Part shown: piece by piece, positions 22,766 through 34,500 of the stretch
Numbering within the stretch: the stretch's first letter is position 1
Layout of the letters: each line of letters starts with the position of its first letter
DNA from: Anastatus disparis
Taxonomy: Eukaryota > Arthropoda > Insecta > Hymenoptera > Eupelmidae
Reading direction: 5' to 3'
Assembly: GCA_017163975.1 (NCBI GenBank)
Contig: JAFFSR010000242.1
Span: forward strand, 7,155,001-7,219,000
Length of the DNA stretch: 64,000 bases
Notes under the pieces: generated by a model
Seen by the model: only the letters and a program-made list of their open reading frames with translations
What the model was told of the DNA's origin: nothing
Database searches by the model: none
Program-made: the position numbers and the translations under genes

Positions 22766-23566
22766 ATTTTATTCAATTTAAAAAATTTGAAAAAGATATT
22801 TATTACTTTTTTATTTTTTTCGGCTTGATCTTTAAATTTTGCCAAATTTTAACATTATCTATATTAATACCATTATTTTAGTTAAAATAAAAATCCTTTG
22901 GAGCTGTTAATTTTTTATAAACTTAGATCGCAAATTAGACATCAAAGTTGACAAAACTAACCTCAAAATACTATAAATTGAAAACTTGTATATAACTTTT
23001 CAAATATAAGATTTCGGTAGATTTCTTTAGTTGTCCGCACTCAAGTTGAATCCTACTACTTCTTTTCTTGAAGTGAAAAAACCCGATTAAATTCTCCATT
23101 TACTCATAAAGTTGGATAACAAATATTATCACAAGGGGGAGCTTCATTATGCCCTCAATGCATTTAATTACATTAATATTATAAATATGTATTCAAATAC
23201 AGAACATCATCATATTCGATAAATTTAGTGGAGCTACAAGACCCAATGCATCTTGCCCGGGGTTAGTATTCCTTATTTTAGCCACTTCATTTAATTTGAA
23301 TTGTATATCATGGCGTCACTTTCCACTTCGGATCAGCTTTCGACTAACTTTACCGATCGAAAATAGCTAAAAAAAATATTTTGTTTTTATTTATTTTTTT
23401 CGGCTTATTCTTTGAATTTGGACAAATTTACGCGCTTTCGCTTCTCATTTGTTAAAATAAATAGATATTTACAAGTGAAAAAATTTTGATATATATTTTT
23501 ATCAAAAATAAACGAAATTACTTATTCAGCTACTTTCGATGGGTAAAAAAGGTCTGTACCTCATCT

Positions 23567-23963
23567 TCAAGAGTAAGCTGGAGCAAACGTGGTTACCGAC
23601 CGAGAGGTAAGAATGTTATTTAATCATAAATGAAATAATTATACTGTTTTCAAAAGAAATTGTTATCGAGCGCAATTTTTTATACATACATGATTGTATA
23701 ATAGATGTTTTTTTTCATAATATTCATCATATTTTAAACAAAAAGTAAGTAACCGTACTTACACTTTAATAAACAGTTGTGGTATAGAATTTTTTAATTT
23801 TTAAATTTTCCTTTAATTATTTTGGTGAGTGCAATAGAGAAATAAATTTCGTGAATGTATTTAAAATTTTAATGCATTCCATTACGTTTAGTAGGAGAAA
23901 ATTAAACAACGGATGTTCAATTCTCGGTCGGTATCGAATCTGCTCCGACCTGCTCTTGACGAA
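23567..23963. repeat. diverged inverted pair
   Basis: TCAAGAGTAAGCTGGAGCA ... ACCGACCGAGAG (23570-23611) is matched in inverse by TCTCGGTCGGT ... GCTCCGACCTGCTCTTGA (23921-23960), with about 300 bp between. The repeat is old and imperfect. Confidence 0.5.
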
Positions 23964-24129
23964 CAGCATAATAATAAGATCAATTAATCATCTTACTTCT
24001 AATGTTTGGACTTAAATTGCATGCAAATATAATTCTTACTATGAAAACTATGTGAATAGTCTGTATGAATATGATTATATATCATGGTTTGAAATTATAT
24101 TCGAGCACGATTTTAAAATTTTTCAGATT

Positions 24130-25560
24130 ACGGTAGATTCACGACTGAATTAGAAATGAAGCAATAAGATTGCGGTTATACTCTAAAATAAAAGTAAAAT
24201 CAATAATTCTTGAGTTAGAAGAACCTATATTATTTAAATCTGTAAGACGCTATTGTAAATAATATGTAAAAATAATTTATCAGTATGATAAAAAAAATAT
24301 ATTAAGTACCAAGTCACTGTCAGTTCATTGAAGGTAGTTTGTCATAATGTTCTAAGACATAAATAAAGCTGCAACTGTTTTTACGGCGACATGCAAATTG
24401 TGTAACAATTGGTAAGACGTGTTATGCCGTAAATCTAAACCAGATGCAGCGTGTGTCATAGAAAGACACTACCTATTAATTAGAAAAACTGTCATTAATC
24501 AGTGAACTGACCCCGAGCCTCGTATACATGATTTCGTCTGTGATATGAAATAAGTATCTCAATTTGTGAATATTGTTAAGAATAGCGTAATTTTGTATTC
24601 TACTAAAACCATTTTGTAATATATCTGCTTATAATCTAAAGTATTGTAAAGCACTAACGATAGTGCTGCCATCGCCGACAACGATGCTACGTAATAAATG
24701 TATAGCGAGCGAGCGACAACGCTCGCGAGAATTAGATAGATCTTTACTGGACGTCGACCTGAACGGTCGTACTCTTAGCTAGATATATTCACTCTCTAAC
24801 ATCTCATCTTTTGTAAAAGTATTATTGTTAAAAATAAAGTATTCCATTAAAGATAATTATATTACGTTGTGTTTTATTATAATACAAATAAATGAAGGAC
24901 ATAACACATTTCATTCTAGCAAATGTACTTATGAGTGAGTGTGTGTATTGCGCTGTGCATGATGCGGCGATGCGGGGTACTAGTTGTTGTAGAAAGATGG
25001 CTAAGAAGGCAAGGTACGAGAGTAAGAGTCACGCACCATATATATTGTAATTATCTCGATAATCCTAAAGTGTAGTCAAGAAAATGTTTATTCAGATTAA
25101 TAAGAAATAAACTTAATAATAAATAAAAGTATTATTTATTTAATAAGAGTACCCATTTTTCTCAACAAATATAGAAATTCTGTACAAACCTTTGTATACG
25201 AACGGCATCGCTCCAGAACTCACTGAAAATGGCCTTCTCGTGTGAAAAAGGCGATATGCATAATTGTAGTGACTAGTATCTTAACTATTACTTGTAAATA
25301 ACGTCTAAATCTTCGTAAAAACTTTGTTTCTATTATTATTCAATCGCCAAGTATAATTACGCTCGAATATAGTTTAAAACCATAATCCATAATAGCATGC
25401 TTTAGATAACGATTGTTTTATAGATCTAGTGTAGAATCATTAATTTGTAATTTTATTAATATATATAATATATAAATAAATTGAATTATAGAGCAAAATT
25501 TAGATTTTAGATCTTTTGACATTGATTACAACTATAAGTGTAGAAAAAAATTTTGTTTTT
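24130..25560. other. unassigned interior sequence
   Basis: No ORF of note. The segment at about 24650-24780 is GC-richer (GCGAGCGAGCGACAACGCTC with short inverted matches, GTCGACCTGAAC) and is followed by AAATAAAG at about 24832. It has the texture of an LTR or promoter region, but I could not find matching boundaries. Confidence 0.35.
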
Positions 25561-25567
25561 GTTCACA

Positions 25568-25800
25568 CGAGATTTCACATGAGATCTCATGTGAGATCTC
25601 ATGTGAGATCGGCTATCGGGAAAAATTATATTTTTTGCACACAAGATCTCACGTGAGATCGGGCATCAGGAAAAATAAAATTTTGCGGCACATGAGATCT
25701 CACGTGAGATCTCATATGAGTTCTCATATGAGATCTCGTTTCATTTTCAATCGTGAGATCTCATGTTAGATCTCGTGTGTGATCTCACGTGAGATCTCAT
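25568..25800. repeat. right array of a 12-bp palindromic unit
   Basis: Same unit as the left array (CATGAGATCTCACGTGAGAT and variants), interrupted by GGCATCAGGAAAAAT-type spacers at about 25610 and 25660. It lies just inside the right terminus of the 22509-25817 element. Confidence 0.75.
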
Positions 25801-25816
25801 GTCATTTTTTTCAGTA

Positions 25817-25881
25817 GGGGTTATATTTGACTCAAGGTTACTATTGATAAATGATAACCTTGAGTCAAATATAACCCCTAT
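25817..25881. repeat. perfect 25-bp inverted repeat in the LINE fragment
   Basis: AGGGGTTATATTTGACTCAA plus GGTTA is followed 14-16 bases later by its exact reverse complement, keeping the LINE frame open. The copy encodes GVIFDSRL forwards and nonsense LINE peptide backwards. It looks like a local inverted duplication produced at integration. Confidence 0.85.
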
Positions 25882-25956
25882 GTATGATAAACATGTAGAT
25901 CATGTTGTGAATAAGGTTTCTAATATGATTGGTTTTATTAAAAGGTTTACCACTAA
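25818..25956 (+). pseudogene. LINE reverse-transcriptase fragment, left part
   Basis: The frame reads GVIFDSRL, then a short inverted insertion, then DKHVDHVVNKVSNMIGFIKR and FTT. This is the conserved segment after the RT palm domain of jockey/CR1-type LINEs. It is interrupted after the TAA at 25954-25956 and continues at 39088. Joining the two flanks at TAA gives an uninterrupted reading frame, with aag ttt gaa following act, so the foldback element inserted into an open LINE frame. The LINE copy itself is 5' truncated. Confidence 0.8.
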
Positions 25957-27528
25957 CAAGGGGACACTATCAGCTTCGGGTCCTGGATTTTGAGTTTGAA
26001 GGGCTTAACAGTCTTGTTTTGTTACAAAATTAAGAAATCTCCAAGGTTTTTTGCCAGCGAGCACTCCATCACTTCTTTTGATATACCTAAAGTTGTTAAA
26101 AATCAGCTTTTTTTAAGAATTTCACATTATAACAAATAATCCACCTCCGTAGACTTTCTGAATCACTTCACTTACACTCAAAATACATGACACTCCTTTT
26201 TTATACAAATATGTAAGTATATTAATAGGTATTTATACTAATCATGTGCTTTCCAGCTTGTCAATTCATGAAAAATAGCTATGTCTTCGCAGAATATCAC
26301 ATTTTCCTGTGTCACACCAGGTTCGATCAAACTCATATTTAAAGATATGAACTGTTTCACTGCACATAAGCATACACTATATTCTATACAATAATATTGA
26401 TGACTCTTTTATACACTATATACATAAGATTTATTAATTAAATGCTCAAATTAATTGTTGGAGCAAAATCCATCTTAAAAAACTTCAACCGTATCTATCT
26501 AAATTTTTTAGACTTCACTGTCACTATGAAATAACCGTCTTAAAAACTGTAAAATTATAAATTATACTCAACTTAATACAATAAAAATCACCAAACACAA
26601 AATTAGTTCAGAGAAAAAAATTGAGCGTACAAATTTTATATGAAATATTATTTAATTTTAGAAATACATATATACTGCAATACACTTCTCACAATACTGC
26701 ATCTTCTGAAATGATGCCAAATACTAAACAAATAATTGTAGAAAATTTTAAAATGATAAATCCTTGTAAATAAATGTATAAATAACGCTAAATAATAATA
26801 AATAACTGCAAATAATCATGAGTATCAATAACAAAACATTATTTACCAACCTAAACATTTTAAAAAATGTAAATGATAATAAATAATAGTAACTAATAGT
26901 AAATAATAGTAATAGATAGTGAATAAGTCAATCATTGTAAATAACTGTACTAAACGCTTTTCACAATACGGCACCTTCTGAAATGATGTTAAATACTAAA
27001 CAAATAATTGTAAAACCTTAGAAATGTTTTTAAAGTCTTCAATAGAAAATGAACTACTACTTTATTAATCAAAGTATTTTACTAGTATAGAAGAATTAGA
27101 AGAGTATAGAAAAATCAATGATCACAGTTATAATCAATAATAAGGGATAATTAGAATTCCATAAGTTAGCTGTTTGTAAAAAATGCTCTTAGGATAATAG
27201 AAAATAAAATACTACTTTGATTAATAAAGTAATAGTTCATTTTCTAGTGAAGACTCTAAAAACATTTCTAAGGTTTTACAATTATTTGTTTAGTATTTTA
27301 CATCATTTCAGAAGGTGCAGTATTGTGAAAAGTGTTCAGTACAGTTATTTACAATGATTGATACTTATTTACTGTCTATTACTATTATTTACAATTTGTT
27401 ACCATCATTTATTATCATTTACATTTTTTAAAATGTTTAGGTTGGTAAATAATGTTTTGTTATTCATACTCATGATTATTTGCAGTTATTTATTATTATT
27501 TAGCGTTATTTATACATTTATTTACAAG

Positions 27529-28413
27529 TGTTGCGTCGCAACACAAATTTACGTAAAAATCAAAAAACGATGATGAGCGGCAGCACTTACAGTCGCCTGT
27601 TCTCACCTCCCTTAAGTCAGCTCATAGACGAAAGGGGGGAGAGAACAGGGAGACTTTGCAAAAGCCGCGGAAAAATAGTTTAGTATCAAGCGTGACCTCG
27701 CCTAGGGCGGTTTATTCAGTTTCGAGAGCAATCGGTTCTCTTCTTGAAAACATCTAGTTTTCTTCTTCAAAAAGCGATCAGAAGCTTTTACTAGTGCGGA
27801 CGAGTTTCCGTACAGCGACAAACGGTCGATTGCGAATCAACGCATCACCTTCGCCCACCTAAGCCGCGGCTATACAAATTTCATTGTGTCTTATTTCTTT
27901 TCTCCTTTTGCGTGCGTGCGTGCGAGTAAAATATAATCGTGCGGCAAATAGTGTGTAAAATTATAGGAAATAAATCAAGGGTTTTTTATGCCACATGGCT
28001 TTTTCCCTTTATATTTGTGTATTTATTGAGTGAATCCTTTCCCGATAAATAAAGTGTAAATCTTAGATAAAATCAATTAAAACAAAGCAACTACAACCGC
28101 AAGGTTAGTTGCTTTGTATCAGTAAATTAATCTAATTTCTCTTTACAAATTAATAGATCTTTGTGTGCAAAAATTAGTGGTAAAATCAAATACAGTGAAA
28201 ATCTAAATTTAATTCAATTAAAAGATTCAAAGTTAAAATAAAATCAAGTGTCAATTCATTTTTATTCAAACAAGGGTAAATTCAAAATAAGATTAGTTAG
28301 GAAATTTCACGATTAGATAAAATTCAAAGGAAAAGAATCACGTTCTTTTCTTTCTAAAACATCCAACAAATTTAGTTAAAAAATTCGTTGGAAAAAGATT
28401 ACGCGTCTTTTCA
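27529..28413 (+). repeat. 5' LTR, 885 bp
   Basis: It starts TGTTGCGTCGCAACA (itself palindromic) and ends CTTTTCA right before a PBS. An arthropod initiator-like TTCAGTTTCGAG lies at about 27717, GC-richer promoter-like sequence at 27590-27860, and AATAAAG near 28057. This is the only complete LTR in the element. Confidence 0.75.
28082..28117 (+). other. strong hairpin in the LTR
   Basis: ACAAAGCAACT and AGTTGCTTTGT form an 11-bp perfect stem, extended after a two-base bulge by AACC/GGTT around a GCAA tetraloop. It falls about 25 bases after AATAAAG, so it could be near the transcript 3' end or in U5 RNA. It occurs only once because the array units start downstream of it. Confidence 0.6.
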
Positions 28414-28597
28414 TGGTGCCTCCTGTGAGGTCAGAAATCACGATCCCCTGGTTTACGAAAAAATCATAACCGCTAAAGCGTTCGACGAACAAAGCGAATT
28501 CTCAGAAAGTCAAAACAGGCGCCGGCCGGCGAGCATAGCTATAGATATACAAGCCACCGAGCAACGCCATCCCCGACAAAGGAGAGCTTCAACTTAG
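28388..28597 (+). other. 69-codon open frame repeated in each unit, doubtful coding
   Basis: A TTG-initiated frame spans the LTR end, the PBS and the first part of the leader, ending RQRRAST then TAG. It recurs unchanged at protein level at 29589, 30762, 31963, 33163, 34364 and 35565, with one silent change at 34364, and is cut by a MITE in unit 8. Because it crosses the PBS and has no ATG, and all DNA in the units is equally conserved, it is not evidence of a gene. The GC-richer leader start may be RNA packaging or priming structure instead. Confidence 0.5.
28414..28430 (+). other. primer-binding site, repeated in every unit
   Basis: TGGTGCCTCCTGTGAGG follows the LTR's terminal CA directly. 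A tRNA ending GGCACCA would pair with its first seven bases; I cannot name the tRNA securely. The same site recurs at 29615, 30788, 31989, 33189, 34390, 35591 and 36792. Confidence 0.65.
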
Positions 28598-31500
28598 AGA
28601 CTTCTAGGAAAATAAGATAAGTATTTTTGTACAATATACGAGGTAACAACATAATATTTTCTCAACTTCAAAATTATTTGAAAATTAATATCAAATCAAA
28701 ATTTCATTTATTCAAATCTGAGATTCATAAATTAGTTTATTTCAAAACTTTTATTGTAGAAAACGTTTCTTTTAATTTATTTTTTGTTTATTAAAGTTTA
28801 AGACAACTTAACGTAAAACTTAAAATTTAATTTAAAAATTTTATTTTTCATTTGAAGTTTCATTTTGAAAAACTTTACATTTGAGCGAGAATTTTATTTA
28901 TCAGGTTGGTTAGAAGAAATTTAGTTTCTAAGAAATATCAACGCACAAATAAAAATTAAAATTGAAATTTATATTTTAATATTCCATTTAGCATTTTCAA
29001 AGAAAAATTCATCTCAGTCTAAAATATAACTTTCAGAAAGTTACATTGTTCAAACCAAAGTTTAGCATTAAAATAAAAGGTTCATTTTTAGAAAATCTTA
29101 CACAATTTCAAAGTCTATTAAAATTAAATAGCAAATTAAAATTTTGTTTGTTGAATAAATATCATACATTTAAAATTTTTTACTTTTGAAAATTACACTT
29201 AAAATTTTTACTTTTGAAAATTGCATTTAAGTTAGAAATTTCTTTTTCAAAAATTTGTTCTTTTCATAAACTTAAGATTTAGCATCATAAAATTTAGTTC
29301 ATAAAATTCTTTTTTTTGAAAGGTTAACAACAAAATAGAATATAGAATTTTATTTTACAAAGCACAAAAGGTTCTTTGTCTTACAAGCGAACATTTCTCA
29401 GATTGAGATCACGTGCTCTCAATGAAATAGAAAGTTGTCCTTTACGATTTGTCAATTCATTTTTATTCAAACAAGGGTAAATTCAAAATAAGATTAGTTA
29501 GGAAATTTCACGATTAGATAAAATTCAAAGGAAAAGAATCACGTTCTTTTCTTTCTAAAACATCCAACAAATTTAGTTAAAAAATTCGTTGGAAAAAGAT
29601 TACGCGTCTTTTCATGGTGCCTCCTGTGAGGTCAGAAATCACGATCCCCTGGTTTACGAAAAAATCATAACCGCTAAAGCGTTCGACGAACAAAGCGAAT
29701 TCTCAGAAAGTCAAAACAGGCGCCGGCCGGCGAGCATAGCTATAGATATACAAGCCACCGAGCAACGCCATCCCCGACAAAGGAGAGCTTCAACTTAGAG
29801 ACTTCTAGGAAAATAAGATAAGTATTTTTGTACAATATACGAGGTAACAACATAATATTTTCTCAACTTCAAAATAATTTGAAAATTAATATCAAATCAA
29901 AATTTCATTTATTCAAATCTGAGATTCATAAATTAGTTTATTTCAAAACTTTTATTGTAGAAAACGTTTCATTTAATTTATTTTTTGTTTATTAAAGTTT
30001 AAGACAACTTAACGTAAAACTTAAAATTTAATTTAAAAATTTTATTTTTCATTTGAAGTTTCATTTTGAAAAACTTTACATTTAAGCGAGAATTTTATTT
30101 ATCAGTTTGGTTAGAAGAAATTTAGTTTCTAAGAAATATCAACGCACAAATAAAAATTAAAATTGAAATTTATATTTTAATATTCCATTTAGCATTTTCA
30201 AAGAAAAATTCATCTCAGTCTAAAATATAACTTTCAGAAAGTTACATTGTTCAAACCAAAGTTTAGCATTAAAATAAAAGGTTCATTTTTAGAAAATCTT
30301 ACACAATTTCAAAGTCTATTAAAATTAAATAGCAAATTAAAATTTTGTTTGTTGAATAAATATCATACATTTAAAATTTTTTACTTTTGAAAATTGCATT
30401 TAAGTTAGAAATTTCTTTTTCAAAAATTTGTTCTTTTCATAAACTTAAGATTTAGCATCATAAAATTTAGTTCATAAAATTCTTTTTTTTGAAAGGTTAA
30501 CAACAAAATAGAATATAGAATTTTATTTTACAAAGCACAAAAGGTTCTTTGTCTTACAAGCGAACATTTCTCAGATTGAGATCACGTGCTCTCAATGAGA
30601 TAGAAAGTTGTCCTTTACGATTTGTCAATTCATTTTTATTCAAACAAGGGTAAATTCAAAATAAGATTAGTTAGGAAATTTCACGATTAGATAAAATTCA
30701 AAGGAAAAGAATCACGTTCTTTTCTTTCTAAAACATCCAACAAATTTAGTTAAAAAATTCGTTGGAAAAAGATTACGCGTCTTTTCATGGTGCCTCCTGT
30801 GAGGTCAGAAATCACGATCCCCTGGTTTACGAAAAAATCATAACCGCTAAAGCGTTCGACGAACAAAGCGAATTCTCAGAAAGTCAAAACAGGCGCCGGC
30901 CGGCGAGCATAGCTATAGATATACAAGCCACCGAGCAACGCCATCCCCGACAAAGGAGAGCTTCAACTTAGAGACTTCTAGGAAAATAAGATAAGTATTT
31001 TTGTACAATATACGAGGTAACAACATAATATTTTCTCAACTTCAAAATAATTTGAAAATTAATATCAAATCAAAATTTCATTTATTCAAATCTGAGATTC
31101 ATAAATTAGTTTATTTCAAAACTTTTATTGTAGAAAACGTTTCATTTAATTTATTTTTTGTTTATTAAAGTTTAAGACAACTTAACGTAAAACTTAAAAT
31201 TTAATTTAAAAATTTTATTTTTCATTTGAAGTTTCATTTTGAAAAACTTTACATTTAAGCGAGAATTTTATTTATCAGTTTGGTTAGAAGAAATTTAGTT
31301 TCTAAGAAATATCAACGCACAAATAAAAATTAAAATTGAAATTTATATTTTAATATTCCATTTAGCATTTTCAAAGAAAAATTCATCTCAGTCTAAAATA
31401 TAACTTTCAGAAAGTTACATTGTTCAAACCAAAGTTTAGCATTAAAATAAAAGGTTCATTTTTAGAAAATCTTACACAATTTCAAAGTCTATTAAAATTA

Positions 31501-34500
31501 AATAGCAAATTAAAATTTTGTTTGTTGAATAAATATCATACATTTAAAATTTTTTACTTTTGAAAATTACACTTAAAATTTTTACTTTTGAAAATTGCAT
31601 TTAAGTTAGAAATTTCTTTTTCAAAAATTTGTTCTTTTCATAAACTTAAGATTTAGCATCATAAAATTTAGTTCATAAAATTCTTTTTTTTGAAAGGTTA
31701 ACAACAAAATAGAATATAGAATTTTATTTTACAAAGCACAAAAGGTTCTTTGTCTTACAAGCGAACATTTCTCAGATTGAGATCACGTGCTCTCAATGAG
31801 ATAGAAAGTTGTCCTTTACGATTTGTCAATTCATTTTTATTCAAACAAGGGTAAATTCAAAATAAGATTAGTTAGGAAATTTCACGATTAGATAAAATTC
31901 AAAGGAAAAGAATCACGTTCTTTTCTTTCTAAAACATCCAACAAATTTAGTTAAAAAATTCGTTGGAAAAAGATTACGCGTCTTTTCATGGTGCCTCCTG
32001 TGAGGTCAGAAATCACGATCCCCTGGTTTACGAAAAAATCATAACCGCTAAAGCGTTCGACGAACAAAGCGAATTCTCAGAAAGTCAAAACAGGCGCCGG
32101 CCGGCGAGCATAGCTATAGATATACAAGCCACCGAGCAACGCCATCCCCGACAAAGGAGAGCTTCAACTTAGAGACTTCTAGGAAAATAAGATAAGTATT
32201 TTTGTACAATATACGAGGTAACAACATAATATTTTCTCAACTTCAAAATAATTTGAAAATTAATATCAAATCAAAATTTCATTTATTCAAATCTGAGATT
32301 CATAAATTAGTTTATTTCAAAACTTTTATTGTAGAAAACGTTTCTTTTAATTTATTTTTTGTTTATTAAAGTTTAAGACAACTTAACGTAAAACTTAAAA
32401 TTTAATTTAAAAATTTTATTTTTCATTTGAAGTTTCATTTTGAAAAACTTTACATTTGAGCGAGAATTTTATTTATCAGGTTGGTTAGAAGAAATTTAGT
32501 TTCTAAGAAATATCAACGCACAAATAAAAATTAAAATTGAAATTTATATTTTAATATTCCATTTAGCATTTTCAAAGAAAAATTCATCTCAGTCTAAAAT
32601 ATAACTTTCAGAAAGTTACATTGTTCAAACCAAAGTTTAGCATTAAAATAAAAGGTTCATTTTTAGAAAATCTTACACAATTTCAAAGTCTATTAAAATT
32701 AAATAGCAAATTAAAATTTTGTTTGTTGAATAAATATCATACATTTAAAATTTTTTACTTTTGAAAATTACACTTAAAATTTTTACTTTTGAAAATTGCA
32801 TTTAAGTTAGAAATTTCTTTTTCAAAAATTTGTTCTTTTCATAAACTTAAGATTTAGCATCATAAAATTTAGTTCATAAAATTCTTTTTTTGAAAGGTTA
32901 ACAACAAAATAGAATATAGAATTTTATTTTACAAAGCACAAAAGGTTCTTTGTCTTACAAGCGAACATTTCTCAGATTGAGATCACGTGCTCTCAATGAA
33001 ATAGAAAGTTGTCCTTTACGATTTGTCAATTCATTTTTATTCAAACAAGGGTAAATTCAAAATAAGATTAGTTAGGAAATTTCACGATTAGATAAAATTC
33101 AAAGGAAAAGAATCACGTTCTTTTCTTTCTAAAACATCCAACAAATTTAGTTAAAAAATTCGTTGGAAAAAGATTACGCGTCTTTTCATGGTGCCTCCTG
33201 TGAGGTCAGAAATCACGATCCCCTGGTTTACGAAAAAATCATAACCGCTAAAGCGTTCGACGAACAAAGCGAATTCTCAGAAAGTCAAAACAGGCGCCGG
33301 CCGGCGAGCATAGCTATAGATATACAAGCCACCGAGCAACGCCATCCCCGACAAAGGAGAGCTTCAACTTAGAGACTTCTAGGAAAATAAGATAAGTATT
33401 TTTGTACAATATACGAGGTAACAACATAATATTTTCTCAACTTCAAAATAATTTGAAAATTAATATCAAATCAAAATTTCATTTATTCAAATCTGAGATT
33501 CATAAATTAGTTTATTTCAAAACTTTTATTGTAGAAAACGTTTCTTTTAATTTATTTTTTGTTTATTAAAGTTTAAGACAACTTAACGTAAAACTTAAAA
33601 TTTAATTTAAAAATTTTATTTTTCATTTGAAGTTTCATTTTGAAAAACTTTACATTTAAGCGAGAATTTTATTTATCAGTTTGGTTAGAAGAAATTTAGT
33701 TTCTAAGAAATATCAACGCACAAATAAAAATTAAAATTGAAATTTATATTTTAATATTCCATTTAGCATTTTCAAAGAAAAATTCATCTCAGTCTAAAAT
33801 ATAACTTTCAGAAAGTTACATTGTTCAAACCAAAGTTTAGCATTAAAATAAAAGGTTCATTTTTAGAAAATCTTACACAATTTCAAAGTCTATTAAAATT
33901 AAATAGCAAATTAAAATTTTGTTTGTTGAATAAATATCATACATTTAAAATTTTTTACTTTTGAAAATTACACTTAAAATTTTTACTTTTGAAAATTGCA
34001 TTTAAGTTAGAAATTTCTTTTTCAAAAATTTGTTCTTTTCATAAACTTAAGATTTAGCATCATAAAATTTAGTTCATAAAATTCTTTTTTTTGAAAGGTT
34101 AACAACAAAATAGAATATAGAATTTTATTTTACAAAGCACAAAAGGTTCTTTGTCTTACAAGCGAACATTTCTCAGATTGAGATCACGTGCTCTCAATGA
34201 GATAGAAAGTTGTCCTTTACGATTTGTCAATTCATTTTTATTCAAACAAGGGTAAATTCAAAATAAGATTAGTTAGGAAATTTCACGATTAGATAAAATT
34301 CAAAGGAAAAGAATCACGTTCTTTTCTTTCTAAAACATTCAACAAATTTAGTTAAAAAATTCGTTGGAAAAAGATTACGCGTCTTTTCATGGTGCCTCCT
34401 GTGAGGTCAGAAATCACGATCCCCTGGTTTACGAAAAAATCATAACCGCTAAAGCATTCGACGAACAAAGCGAATTCTCAGAAAGTCAAAACAGGCGCCG

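Larger units (their letters stand above)
22509..25817. mobile_element. 3.3-kb inverted-repeat element with GAGATCTC-array ends
   Basis: The left end CTACTGAAAA (22509-22518) and right end TTTTCAGTAG (25808-25817) are inverted copies. Each is followed inward, within about 20-25 bases, by an array of a 12-bp palindrome around TGAGATCTCA (left 22531-22765, right 25568-25800). Further inside, diverged inverted pairs occur (23567-23611 with 23921-23963; 24062-24110 with 25365-25405). I find no transposase ORF. The design suggests a foldback-type non-autonomous DNA transposon. Boundaries are moderately supported and the target duplication is unclear. Confidence 0.5.

Noticed and set aside
22642..22845. 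Minus-strand ORF with repeating YEIA/HEIA peptide
   Set aside because: It is the translation of the 12-bp palindromic repeat and has no other protein-like sequence.
24560..24907. Solo LTR (TGTTAAGAATAGCG ... GGACATAACA)
   Set aside because: TG/CA-like ends and an AATAAAG are present, but no target duplication and no second copy in the window; not strong enough to call.
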